From Enterobacter sp. RIT418 (GTDB lineage Bacteria > Pseudomonadota > Gammaproteobacteria > Enterobacterales > Enterobacteriaceae), in the NCBI RefSeq assembly GCF_003057745.1, contig NZ_QBJD02000003.1, forward strand, positions 1-64,000: a stretch of 64,000 nucleotides of DNA, read 5' to 3'. Of the stretch, positions 55,288 through 62,926 are shown piece after piece (position 1 is the first letter of the stretch; each line of letters opens with the position of its first letter). The notes under the pieces were generated by a model that did not search any database, was not told the origin of the DNA, and saw nothing but the letters and a program-made list of their open reading frames with translations. A program made the translations under genes and the position numbers.

Positions 55288-56073
55288 GTGGAATTTATCT
55301 TATGCCAGGTTGAGAACGGCGTGATGACCCTTACGCTCAACCGCCCGGAGCGGCTCAACAGCTTTAACGACGTAATGCACCAGCAGCTTGCCGACTGCCT
55401 GAAGCAGGCCGAGCGCGACGAGACCATCCGCTGCCTGCTGATAACCGGCGCGGGCCGCGGCTTTTGTGCGGGTCAGGATCTGAACGACCGCAACGTGGAC
55501 CCGAACGGCCCGGCGCCGGACCTCGGCATGTCCGTTGAAACCTTTTACAACCCGCTGGTGCGCCGCCTGGCGGCACTGCCGAAGCCGGTGATTTGCGCGG
55601 TGAACGGCGTGGCCGCCGGCGCCGGAGCCACCCTGGCGCTCGGCTGCGACATGGTCATCGCCGCCCGCTCGGCCACCTTTGTGATGGCGTTCAGCAGGCT
55701 CGGGCTGGTGCCTGACTGCGGCGGCACCTGGTTCCTTCCGCGCGTGGCGGGGCGCGCCCGCGCGATGGGGCTGGCGCTGCTGGGCGAAAAGCTGAGCGCC
55801 GAGCAGGCTCAGGCGTGGGGGATGATCTGGCAGGTGGTGGAGGACGAACGGCTCTCCGCCACCGCGCAGCAGCTGGCGCAGCACTTTGCCTCCCAGCCGA
55901 CCTTTGGTCTCGGGCTGATCAAGCAGGCGATTAACGCCGCGGAAACCAATACCCTCGACGCGCAGCTCGACCTGGAGCGTGACTATCAGCGTCTGGCCGG
56001 GCGCAGCGACGACTACCGCGAGGGCGTCAGCGCTTTTCTCGGCAAGCGCGCGCCGAACTTTACGGGGAAATAG
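55288..56073 (+). CDS. paaG: PaaG, ring-1,2-epoxyphenylacetyl-CoA isomerase
   Basis: A 261-residue crotonase-fold enzyme starting with GTG. CAGQDLNDRNVD carries the catalytic Asp of isomerases, and DCGGTWFLPRVAG follows. It rearranges the epoxide into the oxepin and later isomerises the double bond. It is closely packed with paaF and paaH. Confidence 0.94.
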   Translation: MEFILCQVENGVMTLTLNRPERLNSFNDVMHQQLADCLKQAERDETIRCLLITGAGRGFCAGQDLNDRNVDPNGPAPDLGMSVETFYNPLVRRLAALPKPVICAVNGVAAGAGATLALGCDMVIAARSATFVMAFSRLGLVPDCGGTWFLPRVAGRARAMGLALLGEKLSAEQAQAWGMIWQVVEDERLSATAQQLAQHFASQPTFGLGLIKQAINAAETNTLDAQLDLERDYQRLAGRSDDYREGVSAFLGKRAPNFTGK

Positions 56074-56074
56074 C

Positions 56075-57496
56075 ATGGTGACGACGATTCGAACCGTTGC
56101 CGTGATCGGCAGCGGAACCATGGGCGCCGGGATTGCCGAAGTGGCGGCCAGCCACGGGCACCCGGTGCTGGTGTATGACATCGCCTCCGAGGCGGTCTTC
56201 CGCGCGATTGACGGCATCCGTGAGCGCCTGGCCTCCCGCGCGGCGCGCGGAAAGCTGTCTCCTGAGGCCTGCGGGCAGATCCTCGCGCGGCTAACGCCGG
56301 TAACGGATATCGATGCCCTTGCGGCCGCGGATCTGGTCATCGAGGCCGCCTCCGAGCGTCTGGAGGTTAAAAAAGCGCTGTTCGCGAAGCTGGCTGAGAT
56401 CTGCCCGGCGAAAACGCTGCTGACCAGCAATACCTCCTCTATTTCGATTACCGCAATTGCGGCGGACGTCACGCACCCCGAGCGCGTGGCCGGGCTGCAC
56501 TTCTTTAACCCCGCGCCGGTGATGAAGCTGGTCGAAGTGGTGAGCGGGCTGGCGACGTCGCCAGAAGTGGCCGACGCGCTGTGCGAGCTGGCCCTGAACT
56601 GGGGGAAACAGCCGGTGCGCTGCCAGTCGACGCCGGGCTTTATCGTCAACCGCGTGGCGCGCCCGTTTTACTCCGAGGCCTGGCGCGCGCTGGAAGAGCA
56701 GGTTGCCGCGCCGGAAGCCATCGACGCCGCGCTGCGCGAGGGGGCCGGGTTCCCGATGGGGCCGCTGGAGCTGACCGATCTGATCGGCCAGGACGTCAAC
56801 TTTGCCGTGACCTGTTCGGTGTTCAACTCCTTCTGGCAGGAGCGCCGCTTTCTGCCTTCGCTGGTGCAGCAGGAGCTGGTGCTGGCCGGGCGGCTGGGCA
56901 GAAAAAGCGGGAAGGGCGTGTACGACTGGCAGGGCGACAGGCCGGACGCGAAGTGGCTGGATGCGGTGAGCGACAGCGCGCGGCACGGTGAACGAAAAAG
57001 TGACGGTGTCACGGAAATTGACGGCGTGCTGCTGGTCGAAACCCAGGGCGAAACCGCCCAGTCGCTGGCGCTGCGCCACGGCCGGCCGGTGGTGGTGGTC
57101 GATCGCATGGAGCGCGACGTGGCCGTTATCGCCGTCGCCGCCAGCAACCCCGACTCCGCAAACCAAAAGGCCATCGGCTGGCTACAGCAGCAGGGCAAGC
57201 GGGTGATGCAGATTGCCGATTACCCCGGCCTGCTGATCTGGCGCACGGTGGCGATGATCGCCAACGAAGCGCTGGACGCCCTGCAAAAAGGGGTTGCCAG
57301 CGAAAAGGACATCGATACCGCGATGCGCCTCGGCGTGAATTACCCCAGCGGGCCAATCGCCTGGGGCGAACGCCTCGGCTGGCAGCGGCTGTTGGCCCTG
57401 CTGGAAAACCTGCAACGTCATTACGGCGAAGAACGCTATCGCCCGTGTTCCCTGCTGCGCCAGCGCGCGCTTCTGGAGAGTAGCTATGAGTCATAA
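56075..57496 (+). CDS. paaH: PaaH, 3-hydroxyadipyl-CoA dehydrogenase
   Basis: A 473-residue enzyme with two hydroxyacyl-CoA dehydrogenase domains. The NAD motif is VIGSGTMGAGIAE; the catalytic His is in LHFFNPAPVMKLVE. It oxidises 3-hydroxyadipyl-CoA to 3-oxoadipyl-CoA. Start ATG at 56075, just after the paaG stop. Its 3' end overlaps paaI by 11 bases. Confidence 0.94.
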   Translation: MVTTIRTVAVIGSGTMGAGIAEVAASHGHPVLVYDIASEAVFRAIDGIRERLASRAARGKLSPEACGQILARLTPVTDIDALAAADLVIEAASERLEVKKALFAKLAEICPAKTLLTSNTSSISITAIAADVTHPERVAGLHFFNPAPVMKLVEVVSGLATSPEVADALCELALNWGKQPVRCQSTPGFIVNRVARPFYSEAWRALEEQVAAPEAIDAALREGAGFPMGPLELTDLIGQDVNFAVTCSVFNSFWQERRFLPSLVQQELVLAGRLGRKSGKGVYDWQGDRPDAKWLDAVSDSARHGERKSDGVTEIDGVLLVETQGETAQSLALRHGRPVVVVDRMERDVAVIAVAASNPDSANQKAIGWLQQQGKRVMQIADYPGLLIWRTVAMIANEALDALQKGVASEKDIDTAMRLGVNYPSGPIAWGERLGWQRLLALLENLQRHYGEERYRPCSLLRQRALLESSYES

Positions 57497-57908
57497 CGCC
57501 TGGCACACCGCCCGCGCCATGTACGAACGGGACGCCTGCGCCCGGGCGCTCGGGATCGACATTATCGAGATGGACGAGGGCTATGCGGTCCTGACCATGA
57601 CCATTACCCCGCAGATGCTTAACGGGCATCAAACCTGCCACGGCGGCCAGCTCTTTTCCCTGGCGGACACGGCGTTTGCCTACGCCTGCAACAGCCAGGG
57701 GCTGGCGGCGGTGGCCTCCGGATGTTCTATCGATTTTGTGCGCCCGGGCTTTGCCGGAGACACGCTTACCGCCACCGCGCGGGTGAAGCATCAGGGCAGG
57801 CTGACCGGCGTATACGACATTGAAATTCACAATCAACAGCAGAAAACGGTTGCTCTCTTTCGCGGGAAATCTCACCGCACTGGCGGCAGCGTGACGGGAG
57901 AAGCCTGA
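57486..57908 (+). CDS. paaI: PaaI, hotdog-fold acyl-CoA thioesterase
   Basis: A 140-residue hotdog thioesterase. NGHQTCHGGQLFSLADTAFA contains the catalytic Asp. It hydrolyses ring-hydroxylated or stalled phenylacetyl-CoA derivatives and so frees CoA. The gene overlaps both neighbours, its last base being the first of paaJ. Confidence 0.94.
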   Translation: MSHNAWHTARAMYERDACARALGIDIIEMDEGYAVLTMTITPQMLNGHQTCHGGQLFSLADTAFAYACNSQGLAAVASGCSIDFVRPGFAGDTLTATARVKHQGRLTGVYDIEIHNQQQKTVALFRGKSHRTGGSVTGEA

Positions 57909-59113
57909 TGAGTAACGCATTTATCTGTGACGGCGTGCGTACCCCGGTAGGCCGCTACGGCGGCGCGCTGGCGGGCGTGCGCGCGGACGACCTTGGCGCC
58001 GTGCCGCTGCGCGCGCTGCTGGCGCGCTACCCGCAGCTGGATCAGGAGCGCATTGACGACGTGATTTTCGGCTGCGCCAACCAGGCGGGGGAAGACAACC
58101 GCAACGTGGCGCGCATGTCGGCGCTGCTGGCCGGGCTGCCGCAGACGGTATCAGGCACCACGATTAACCGCCTGTGCGGCTCGGGCCTGGATGCGATCGG
58201 CTTTGCGGCACGCGCGATCCGGGCCGGAGACGGCGAGCTGCTGATTGCGGGCGGCGTGGAGTCGATGTCCCGCGCGCCGTTTGTGATGGGCAAAGCCACG
58301 GCGGCGTTCCAGCGTCAGGCCGAGGTATTCGATACCACCATCGGCTGGCGATTTGTGAATCCGCTCATGCATCAGCAATTCGGAACTGACAGCATGCCGG
58401 AAACGGCAGAGAATGTAGCTGAATTGTTAAATATCAGCCGCGCCGATCAGGACGCCTTTGCGTTCCGAAGCCAGCAGCGCACCGCGCGGGCGCAGCAAAA
58501 CGGCGTGCTGGCCCAGGAGATCGTTCCGGTTATGGTGCCCGGTAAAAAAGGGGCGGTGACGGAAGTAACGGTGGATGAACATCCCCGCGCTGACACCACT
58601 CTGGAACAGCTCGCCGCGCTGAAAGCGCCGTTTCGCAGGAACGGGGTGATCACCGCCGGAAACGCGTCTGGCGTGAACGACGGCGCCGCCGCGCTCATAA
58701 TCGCCAGCGAGCAGATGGCGATTATGCAGGGACTGGTGCCGCGCACGCGGATTGTGGCGATGGCGACTGCGGGCGTAGAGCCGCGCCTGATGGGGCTTGG
58801 CCCGGTGCCTGCCACCCGTAAGGTGCTGGAGCGCGCCGGTCTGAGCATTAACGATATGGACGTCATTGAGCTTAATGAGGCGTTCGCCGCCCAGGCGCTG
58901 GGCGTGCTGCGCCAGCTTGGCCTGCCGGACGACGCGGAGCACGTTAACCCGAACGGCGGCGCGATTGCCCTGGGGCATCCGCTGGGGATGAGCGGCGCCC
59001 GGCTGGCGCTGGCCGCCAGCAACGAACTGCACCGACGCGGCGGGCGCTACGCGCTGTGTACGATGTGCATCGGCGTGGGTCAGGGCATTGCCATGATCCT
59101 TGAGCGCGTTTGA
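57908..59113 (+). CDS. paaJ: PaaJ, 3-oxoadipyl-CoA/3-oxo-5,6-dehydrosuberyl-CoA thiolase
   Basis: A 401-residue thiolase. The nucleophile Cys is in NRLCGSGLDAIGFA (about residue 90); NGGAIALGHPLGMSGAR carries the catalytic His; the second Cys is in LCTMCIGVGQG. It cleaves twice in the pathway, giving acetyl-CoA then succinyl-CoA plus acetyl-CoA. Confidence 0.95.
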   Translation: MSNAFICDGVRTPVGRYGGALAGVRADDLGAVPLRALLARYPQLDQERIDDVIFGCANQAGEDNRNVARMSALLAGLPQTVSGTTINRLCGSGLDAIGFAARAIRAGDGELLIAGGVESMSRAPFVMGKATAAFQRQAEVFDTTIGWRFVNPLMHQQFGTDSMPETAENVAELLNISRADQDAFAFRSQQRTARAQQNGVLAQEIVPVMVPGKKGAVTEVTVDEHPRADTTLEQLAALKAPFRRNGVITAGNASGVNDGAAALIIASEQMAIMQGLVPRTRIVAMATAGVEPRLMGLGPVPATRKVLERAGLSINDMDVIELNEAFAAQALGVLRQLGLPDDAEHVNPNGGAIALGHPLGMSGARLALAASNELHRRGGRYALCTMCIGVGQGIAMILERV

Positions 59114-59139
59114 TCAAATCACCCTGTGAGCACCCTACA

Positions 59140-60456
59140 ATGACAAATACAACAAAGCTTGACCCGATCGAAACCGCGTCCGTTGACGAACTGCAGGCGC
59201 TGCAAACCGCGCGCCTGAAGTGGACGCTAAACCACGCCTACAGCAACGTGCCGATGTACAAACGCAAGTTTGACGCGGCGGGCGTTCACCCTGACGATTT
59301 CAACGAGCTGGCCGACCTGCAAAAATTCCCGTGCACCACCAAGCAGGATCTGCGCGATAACTACCCGTTCGACACCTTTGCCGTACCGATGGAGCAGGTG
59401 GTGCGAATCCACGCCTCGTCCGGCACCACCGGCAAGCCCACCGTGGTGGGTTATACCCAAAACGACATCGACAACTGGGCGAACATCGTGGCGCGCTCCC
59501 TGCGCGCCGCCGGCGGCAGCGCGAAGGACAAAATCCACGTCGCCTACGGTTACGGCCTCTTTACCGGCGGGCTGGGCGCGCATTACGGGGCCGAACGCTT
59601 AGGGGCGACGGTGATCCCCATGTCCGGCGGCCAAACCGAGAAGCAGGCGCAGCTGATCCGCGACTTCCAGCCGGACATGATCATGGTGACGCCGTCCTAC
59701 TGCCTGAACCTGATTGAAGAGCTTGAGCGCCAGATGGGCGGCGACGCCAGCGCCTGCTCCCTGCGGGTGGGCGTGTTCGGCGCGGAGCCGTGGACGCAGG
59801 CGATGCGCCGCGAAATCGAGAAGCGGCTGGGCATTACGGCGCTGGATATTTACGGCCTGTCGGAAGTGATGGGGCCGGGCGTGGCGATGGAGTGTCTTGA
59901 AACCGCCGACGGCCCGACCATCTGGGAGGATCACTTCTTCCCGGAAATCGTAAACCCGAACGACGGCACGCCGCTGGCCGACGGCGAGCAGGGCGAGCTG
60001 CTGTTCACCACGCTGACCAAAGAGGCGCTGCCGGTGATCCGCTACCGCACCCGTGACCTCACGCGCCTGCTGCCGGGCACCGCGCGCACCATGCGCCGCA
60101 TGGACCGCATCAGCGGGCGCAGCGACGATATGCTGATCATTCGCGGCGTCAACGTCTTCCCGTCGCAGCTGGAAGAGGAAATTGTGAAGTTTGAGCATCT
60201 TTCTCCGCACTACCAGCTGGAGGTCAACCGCCGCGGGCATCTTGATTCGCTTTCGGTGAAGGTAGAGCTGAAAGAGAGTAGCTTGACGCTCAGCCACGAG
60301 CAGCGCTGCCAGGTGTGTCACCAGCTGCGCCACCGCATTAAGTCGATGGTGGGGATTTCGACCGACGTGACGATCGTGAACTGCGGCAGCATCCCGCGCT
60401 CGGAAGGCAAGGCGTGCCGGGTGTTTGATCTGCGCAAGGTGGCGGCTAACGGTTGA
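59140..60456 (+). CDS. paaK: PaaK, phenylacetate-CoA ligase
   Basis: A 438-residue adenylate-forming enzyme. The P-loop is HASSGTTGKPTVVGYT, and YGLSEVMGPG and YRTRDLTRL are the other core motifs. It converts phenylacetate, ATP and CoA to phenylacetyl-CoA, the first step. I use the ATG at 59140, matching the E. coli N-terminus (MTNTTKLDPIETAS); an upstream ATG at 59110 overlaps the paaJ end. Confidence 0.94.
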   Translation: MTNTTKLDPIETASVDELQALQTARLKWTLNHAYSNVPMYKRKFDAAGVHPDDFNELADLQKFPCTTKQDLRDNYPFDTFAVPMEQVVRIHASSGTTGKPTVVGYTQNDIDNWANIVARSLRAAGGSAKDKIHVAYGYGLFTGGLGAHYGAERLGATVIPMSGGQTEKQAQLIRDFQPDMIMVTPSYCLNLIEELERQMGGDASACSLRVGVFGAEPWTQAMRREIEKRLGITALDIYGLSEVMGPGVAMECLETADGPTIWEDHFFPEIVNPNDGTPLADGEQGELLFTTLTKEALPVIRYRTRDLTRLLPGTARTMRRMDRISGRSDDMLIIRGVNVFPSQLEEEIVKFEHLSPHYQLEVNRRGHLDSLSVKVELKESSLTLSHEQRCQVCHQLRHRIKSMVGISTDVTIVNCGSIPRSEGKACRVFDLRKVAANG

Positions 60457-60487
60457 TATACCTTATTCCCCTCATCCTAACCTTCTC

Positions 60488-60561
60488 CCCAGTGGGGAGA
60501 AGGGACCGCTCGGTGCCGTCTTTTCCCCTCGCCCCTTTGGGGAGAGGGTCAGGGTGAGGGG
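60488..60561. repeat. Palindromic repeat copy 1 between paaK and paaX
   Basis: A 74-base unit: CCCCAGTGGGGAGAAGGGACC, then GCTCGGTGCCGTC, then CCCCTTTGGGG and AGAGGGTCAGGGTGAGGGG. Short inverted repeats at both ends can fold. It probably ends the paaA-K transcript. Confidence 0.85.
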
Positions 60562-60598
60562 GAACATACGGCTCTGGTGGTTATTCCGTTCACTTTAC
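60538..60598 (-). repeat. Inverted copy of the dispersed repeat found beside paaZ
   Basis: Read on the minus strand, AAAGTGAACGGAATAACCAC then GCCGTATGTTCCCCCTCACC is the same string as at 48476-48540. The two copies face in opposite directions on either side of the paa catabolic genes. Confidence 0.85.
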
Positions 60599-60609
60599 GC
60601 TCAGCTCAG

Positions 60610-60684
60610 CCCCAGAGGGGAGAAGGGACCGCTCGGTGCCGTCTTTTTCCCTCGCCCCTTTGGGGAGAGGGTCAGGGTGAGGGG
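60610..60684. repeat. Palindromic repeat copy 2 between paaK and paaX
   Basis: Nearly identical to the unit at 60488-60561, in direct repeat about 122 bases downstream, with 48 bases between them. Confidence 0.85.
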
Positions 60685-60693
60685 ATTATGCTA

Positions 60694-60731
60694 TGATTCA
60701 TCCACACCAAAAAACACAGCAGAATGAATCA
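60694..60731 (+). promoter_or_regulatory. PaaX operator at the paaX start
   Basis: TGATTC (60694-60699) and GAATCA (60726-60731) are perfect inverted half-sites, 26 bases apart, directly before the preferred paaX start codon. This suggests that PaaX represses its own gene. Confidence 0.65.
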
Positions 60732-60732
60732 C

Positions 60733-61659
60733 ATGAATAAACTCGACGCCTTTATCCAGCACGCGGTCAGCGCCGTTCCCGTCAGCGGTACGTCGCTTAT
60801 CTCCTCGTTATACGGCGATGCGCTTTCCCACCGCGGCGGCGAGATTTGGCTCGGCAGCCTGGCGGCGCTGCTTGAGGGCATGGGATTCGGCGAGCGCTTC
60901 GTGCGCACCGCGCTGTTTCGCCTGAACAAAGAGGGCTGGCTGGACGTTTCCCGCGTCGGCCGCCGCAGCTTTTACCGCCTGAGCGACAAGGGCCTTCGCC
61001 TGACGCGCCGCGCGGAGAGCAAAATCTACCGCGCGGAGCTGCCCGCCTGGGACGGCAAGTGGCTGCTGCTGCTTTCCGAAGGGCTGGACAAAGCCAAGCT
61101 AGCGGACGTCAAAAAGCAGCTGACCTGGCAAGGGTTTGGCACGCTGGCACCGAGCCTGATGGCCTCGCCGTCGCAGCATCTGGCGGACGTGCAGTCGCTG
61201 CTCCACGACGCGGGCGTGGCGGAAAACGTGATTTTCTTCGAAGCGCATTCTCCGCTGGCGCTCTCCCGCGCCGCGCTGCGCGCGCGGGTCGAAGAGTGCT
61301 GGCGGCTGACCGAACAAAACGCGATGTACGAAACGTTTATCGACTCCTTCCGGCCGCTGCTGCCGCTGCTGAAAGAGGCCGCGCCGGACGACCTCACGCC
61401 GGAGCGCTGTTTCCAGATCCAGCTGCTGCTGATTCATTTCTATCGCCGCGTGGTGCTTAAAGATCCGCTCCTGCCGGAGGAGCTACTCCCCGCGCACTGG
61501 GCGGGGCAAAGCGCGCGGCAGCTCTGTATCAACATCTACCAGCGCGTGGCGCCGGGGGCGCTGGCATTTGTCAGCGAAAAAGGAGAAACCTCGGTGGGCG
61601 AACTGCCCGCACCCGGCACGCTTTACTACCAGCGCTTTGGTGGCCTTAATTTCATATAA
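60733..61659 (+). CDS. paaX: PaaX, phenylacetyl-CoA-responsive repressor
   Basis: A 308-residue repressor. The N-terminal winged helix (about residues 15-95, with RTALFRLNKEGWLDVSRVGRRSFYRL) precedes PaaX-like central and C-terminal domains. It represses the paa genes until phenylacetyl-CoA binds. I use the second ATG (60733, MNKLDAF) by likeness to E. coli; 60724 is also possible. The C-terminus (RFGGLNFI) ends a few residues before that of E. coli PaaX. paaY starts nine bases later. Confidence 0.93.
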   Translation: MNKLDAFIQHAVSAVPVSGTSLISSLYGDALSHRGGEIWLGSLAALLEGMGFGERFVRTALFRLNKEGWLDVSRVGRRSFYRLSDKGLRLTRRAESKIYRAELPAWDGKWLLLLSEGLDKAKLADVKKQLTWQGFGTLAPSLMASPSQHLADVQSLLHDAGVAENVIFFEAHSPLALSRAALRARVEECWRLTEQNAMYETFIDSFRPLLPLLKEAAPDDLTPERCFQIQLLLIHFYRRVVLKDPLLPEELLPAHWAGQSARQLCINIYQRVAPGALAFVSEKGETSVGELPAPGTLYYQRFGGLNFI

Positions 61660-61668
61660 GGAGACGCT

Positions 61669-62265
61669 ATGCCTGTTTACCAAATTGACGGCCTGACCCC
61701 GGTCGTGCCCGACGAAAGCTACGTTCACCCCACGGCGGTGCTGATTGGCGACGTGATCCTGGGCAAGGGCGTGTACGTTGGCCCGAACGCCAGCCTGCGC
61801 GGGGATTTTGGCCGCATCGTGGTGAAGGACGGGGCCAACATTCAGGATAACTGCGTAATGCACGGCTTTCCGGAGCAGGACACCGTGGTCGAAGAGGACG
61901 GGCACATTGGCCACAGCGCGATCCTCCACGGCTGCATTATTCGCCGCAACGCGCTGGTCGGCATGAACGCGGTGGTGATGGACGGGGCGGTGATTGGCGA
62001 AAACAGCATCGTCGGCGCGGCGGCGTTCGTGAAGGCCAAAGCCGAAATGCCCGCCAACCACCTGATCATCGGCAGCCCGGCGAAGGCGATCCGCACCCTG
62101 AGCGAGCAGGAGATCGCCTGGAAGCAGCAGGGCACCCGCGAGTATCAGGTGCTGGTGGAGCGCTGCAAGCTGACGATGCACCAGGTCGAGCCGCTGCGCG
62201 AGGAAGAGCCGGGGCGCAAGCGGCTGGTCTTTGATGAGAACTTGCGGCCGAAGTCGGCGGGGTGA
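61669..62265 (+). CDS. paaY: PaaY, hexapeptide-repeat thioesterase (gamma-carbonic anhydrase fold)
   Basis: A 198-residue left-handed beta-helix protein with hexapeptide repeats ([47 protein letters not shown]). Metal-ligand His residues are seen ([18 protein letters not shown]). PaaY hydrolyses CoA thioesters and is needed for full PaaX regulation in E. coli. It is in an operon with paaX and has AAGGAG before the ATG. Confidence 0.93.
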   Translation: MPVYQIDGLTPVVPDESYVHPTAVLIGDVILGKGVYVGPNASLRGDFGRIVVKDGANIQDNCVMHGFPEQDTVVEEDGHIGHSAILHGCIIRRNALVGMNAVVMDGAVIGENSIVGAAAFVKAKAEMPANHLIIGSPAKAIRTLSEQEIAWKQQGTREYQVLVERCKLTMHQVEPLREEEPGRKRLVFDENLRPKSAG

Positions 62266-62423
62266 AAATTACCACATCGTATAGGGTGCGTACAGTTGAG
62301 GTATTTTCACAATCAAATCCGGATTTATTTTTAGCATTTTAAAGTGAATTCATTGTCATTTAATTCATATTTTTTTAAGATCTAATACCTGAATATGCGC
62401 TTAAGAAGTTTTGGATAAATGTA

Positions 62424-62873
62424 ATGAAAATCTCTCGAAGTGTCGGCGTCATGCTTATTGCTGGAGCACAGTTAGGGATGTGCTTTTCGGTTCAGGCTGG
62501 GCTTTTTAGCAAACCCATCGATCTTTCAAAGCCCTTTGTTTGTAAAGACATCTCTCCAACACCGATGAGAATCACTGAAAAAGGGCTCATCATAGGAGGC
62601 ATAGTTTATCCGTTGTACAACCCTAACGCAGCATCCACCCCAACGATGACAAATTCGATTTTCCGTAGTAAGGACAACCTGGAAGAGATTGACATTGTAC
62701 AATATGCGAGCGATGGCGAAATTAGCGTGAGTTACATGAAATTTTATAGCGATCCCGACCAATTCATGGATGAAGCATTAATCGAAAAAAATAAAATATT
62801 CGAGAAGGCCAGTTTCGCCGTGGACAACCCCAATCCTTATTTCCATTCCAAAAACCAGGGTTGTCATCAGTAG
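62424..62873 (+). CDS. Secreted protein of unknown family
   Basis: A 149-residue protein with a signal peptide (MKISRSVGVMLIAGAQLGMC, cleavage near VQA). The mature part has two cysteines that could form a disulfide (FVCKDIS and NQGCHQ), and Phe/Asn/Asp-rich loops; no known domain. Composition is more AT-rich than paaY. No clear Shine-Dalgarno is visible. It lies 158 bases from paaY and 53 bases before the PLD-like gene, so it may be part of the same acquired segment. Confidence 0.6.
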   Translation: MKISRSVGVMLIAGAQLGMCFSVQAGLFSKPIDLSKPFVCKDISPTPMRITEKGLIIGGIVYPLYNPNAASTPTMTNSIFRSKDNLEEIDIVQYASDGEISVSYMKFYSDPDQFMDEALIEKNKIFEKASFAVDNPNPYFHSKNQGCHQ

Positions 62874-62926
62874 CATTTCTCATCAAGGCCGTATTGAGCT
62901 GCACAACTTTGCTAAAAAGGAAGCCA

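Noticed and set aside
55300-56649. 449-codon minus-strand frame across paaG and paaH
   Set aside because: It is antisense to two enzymes with intact motifs, and no domain or ribosome site is visible.
60488-60684. Tandem repeats resembling a minimal CRISPR array
   Set aside because: There are only two units of 74 bases, each internally palindromic, with a spacer that matches another dispersed repeat. No cas genes are present.
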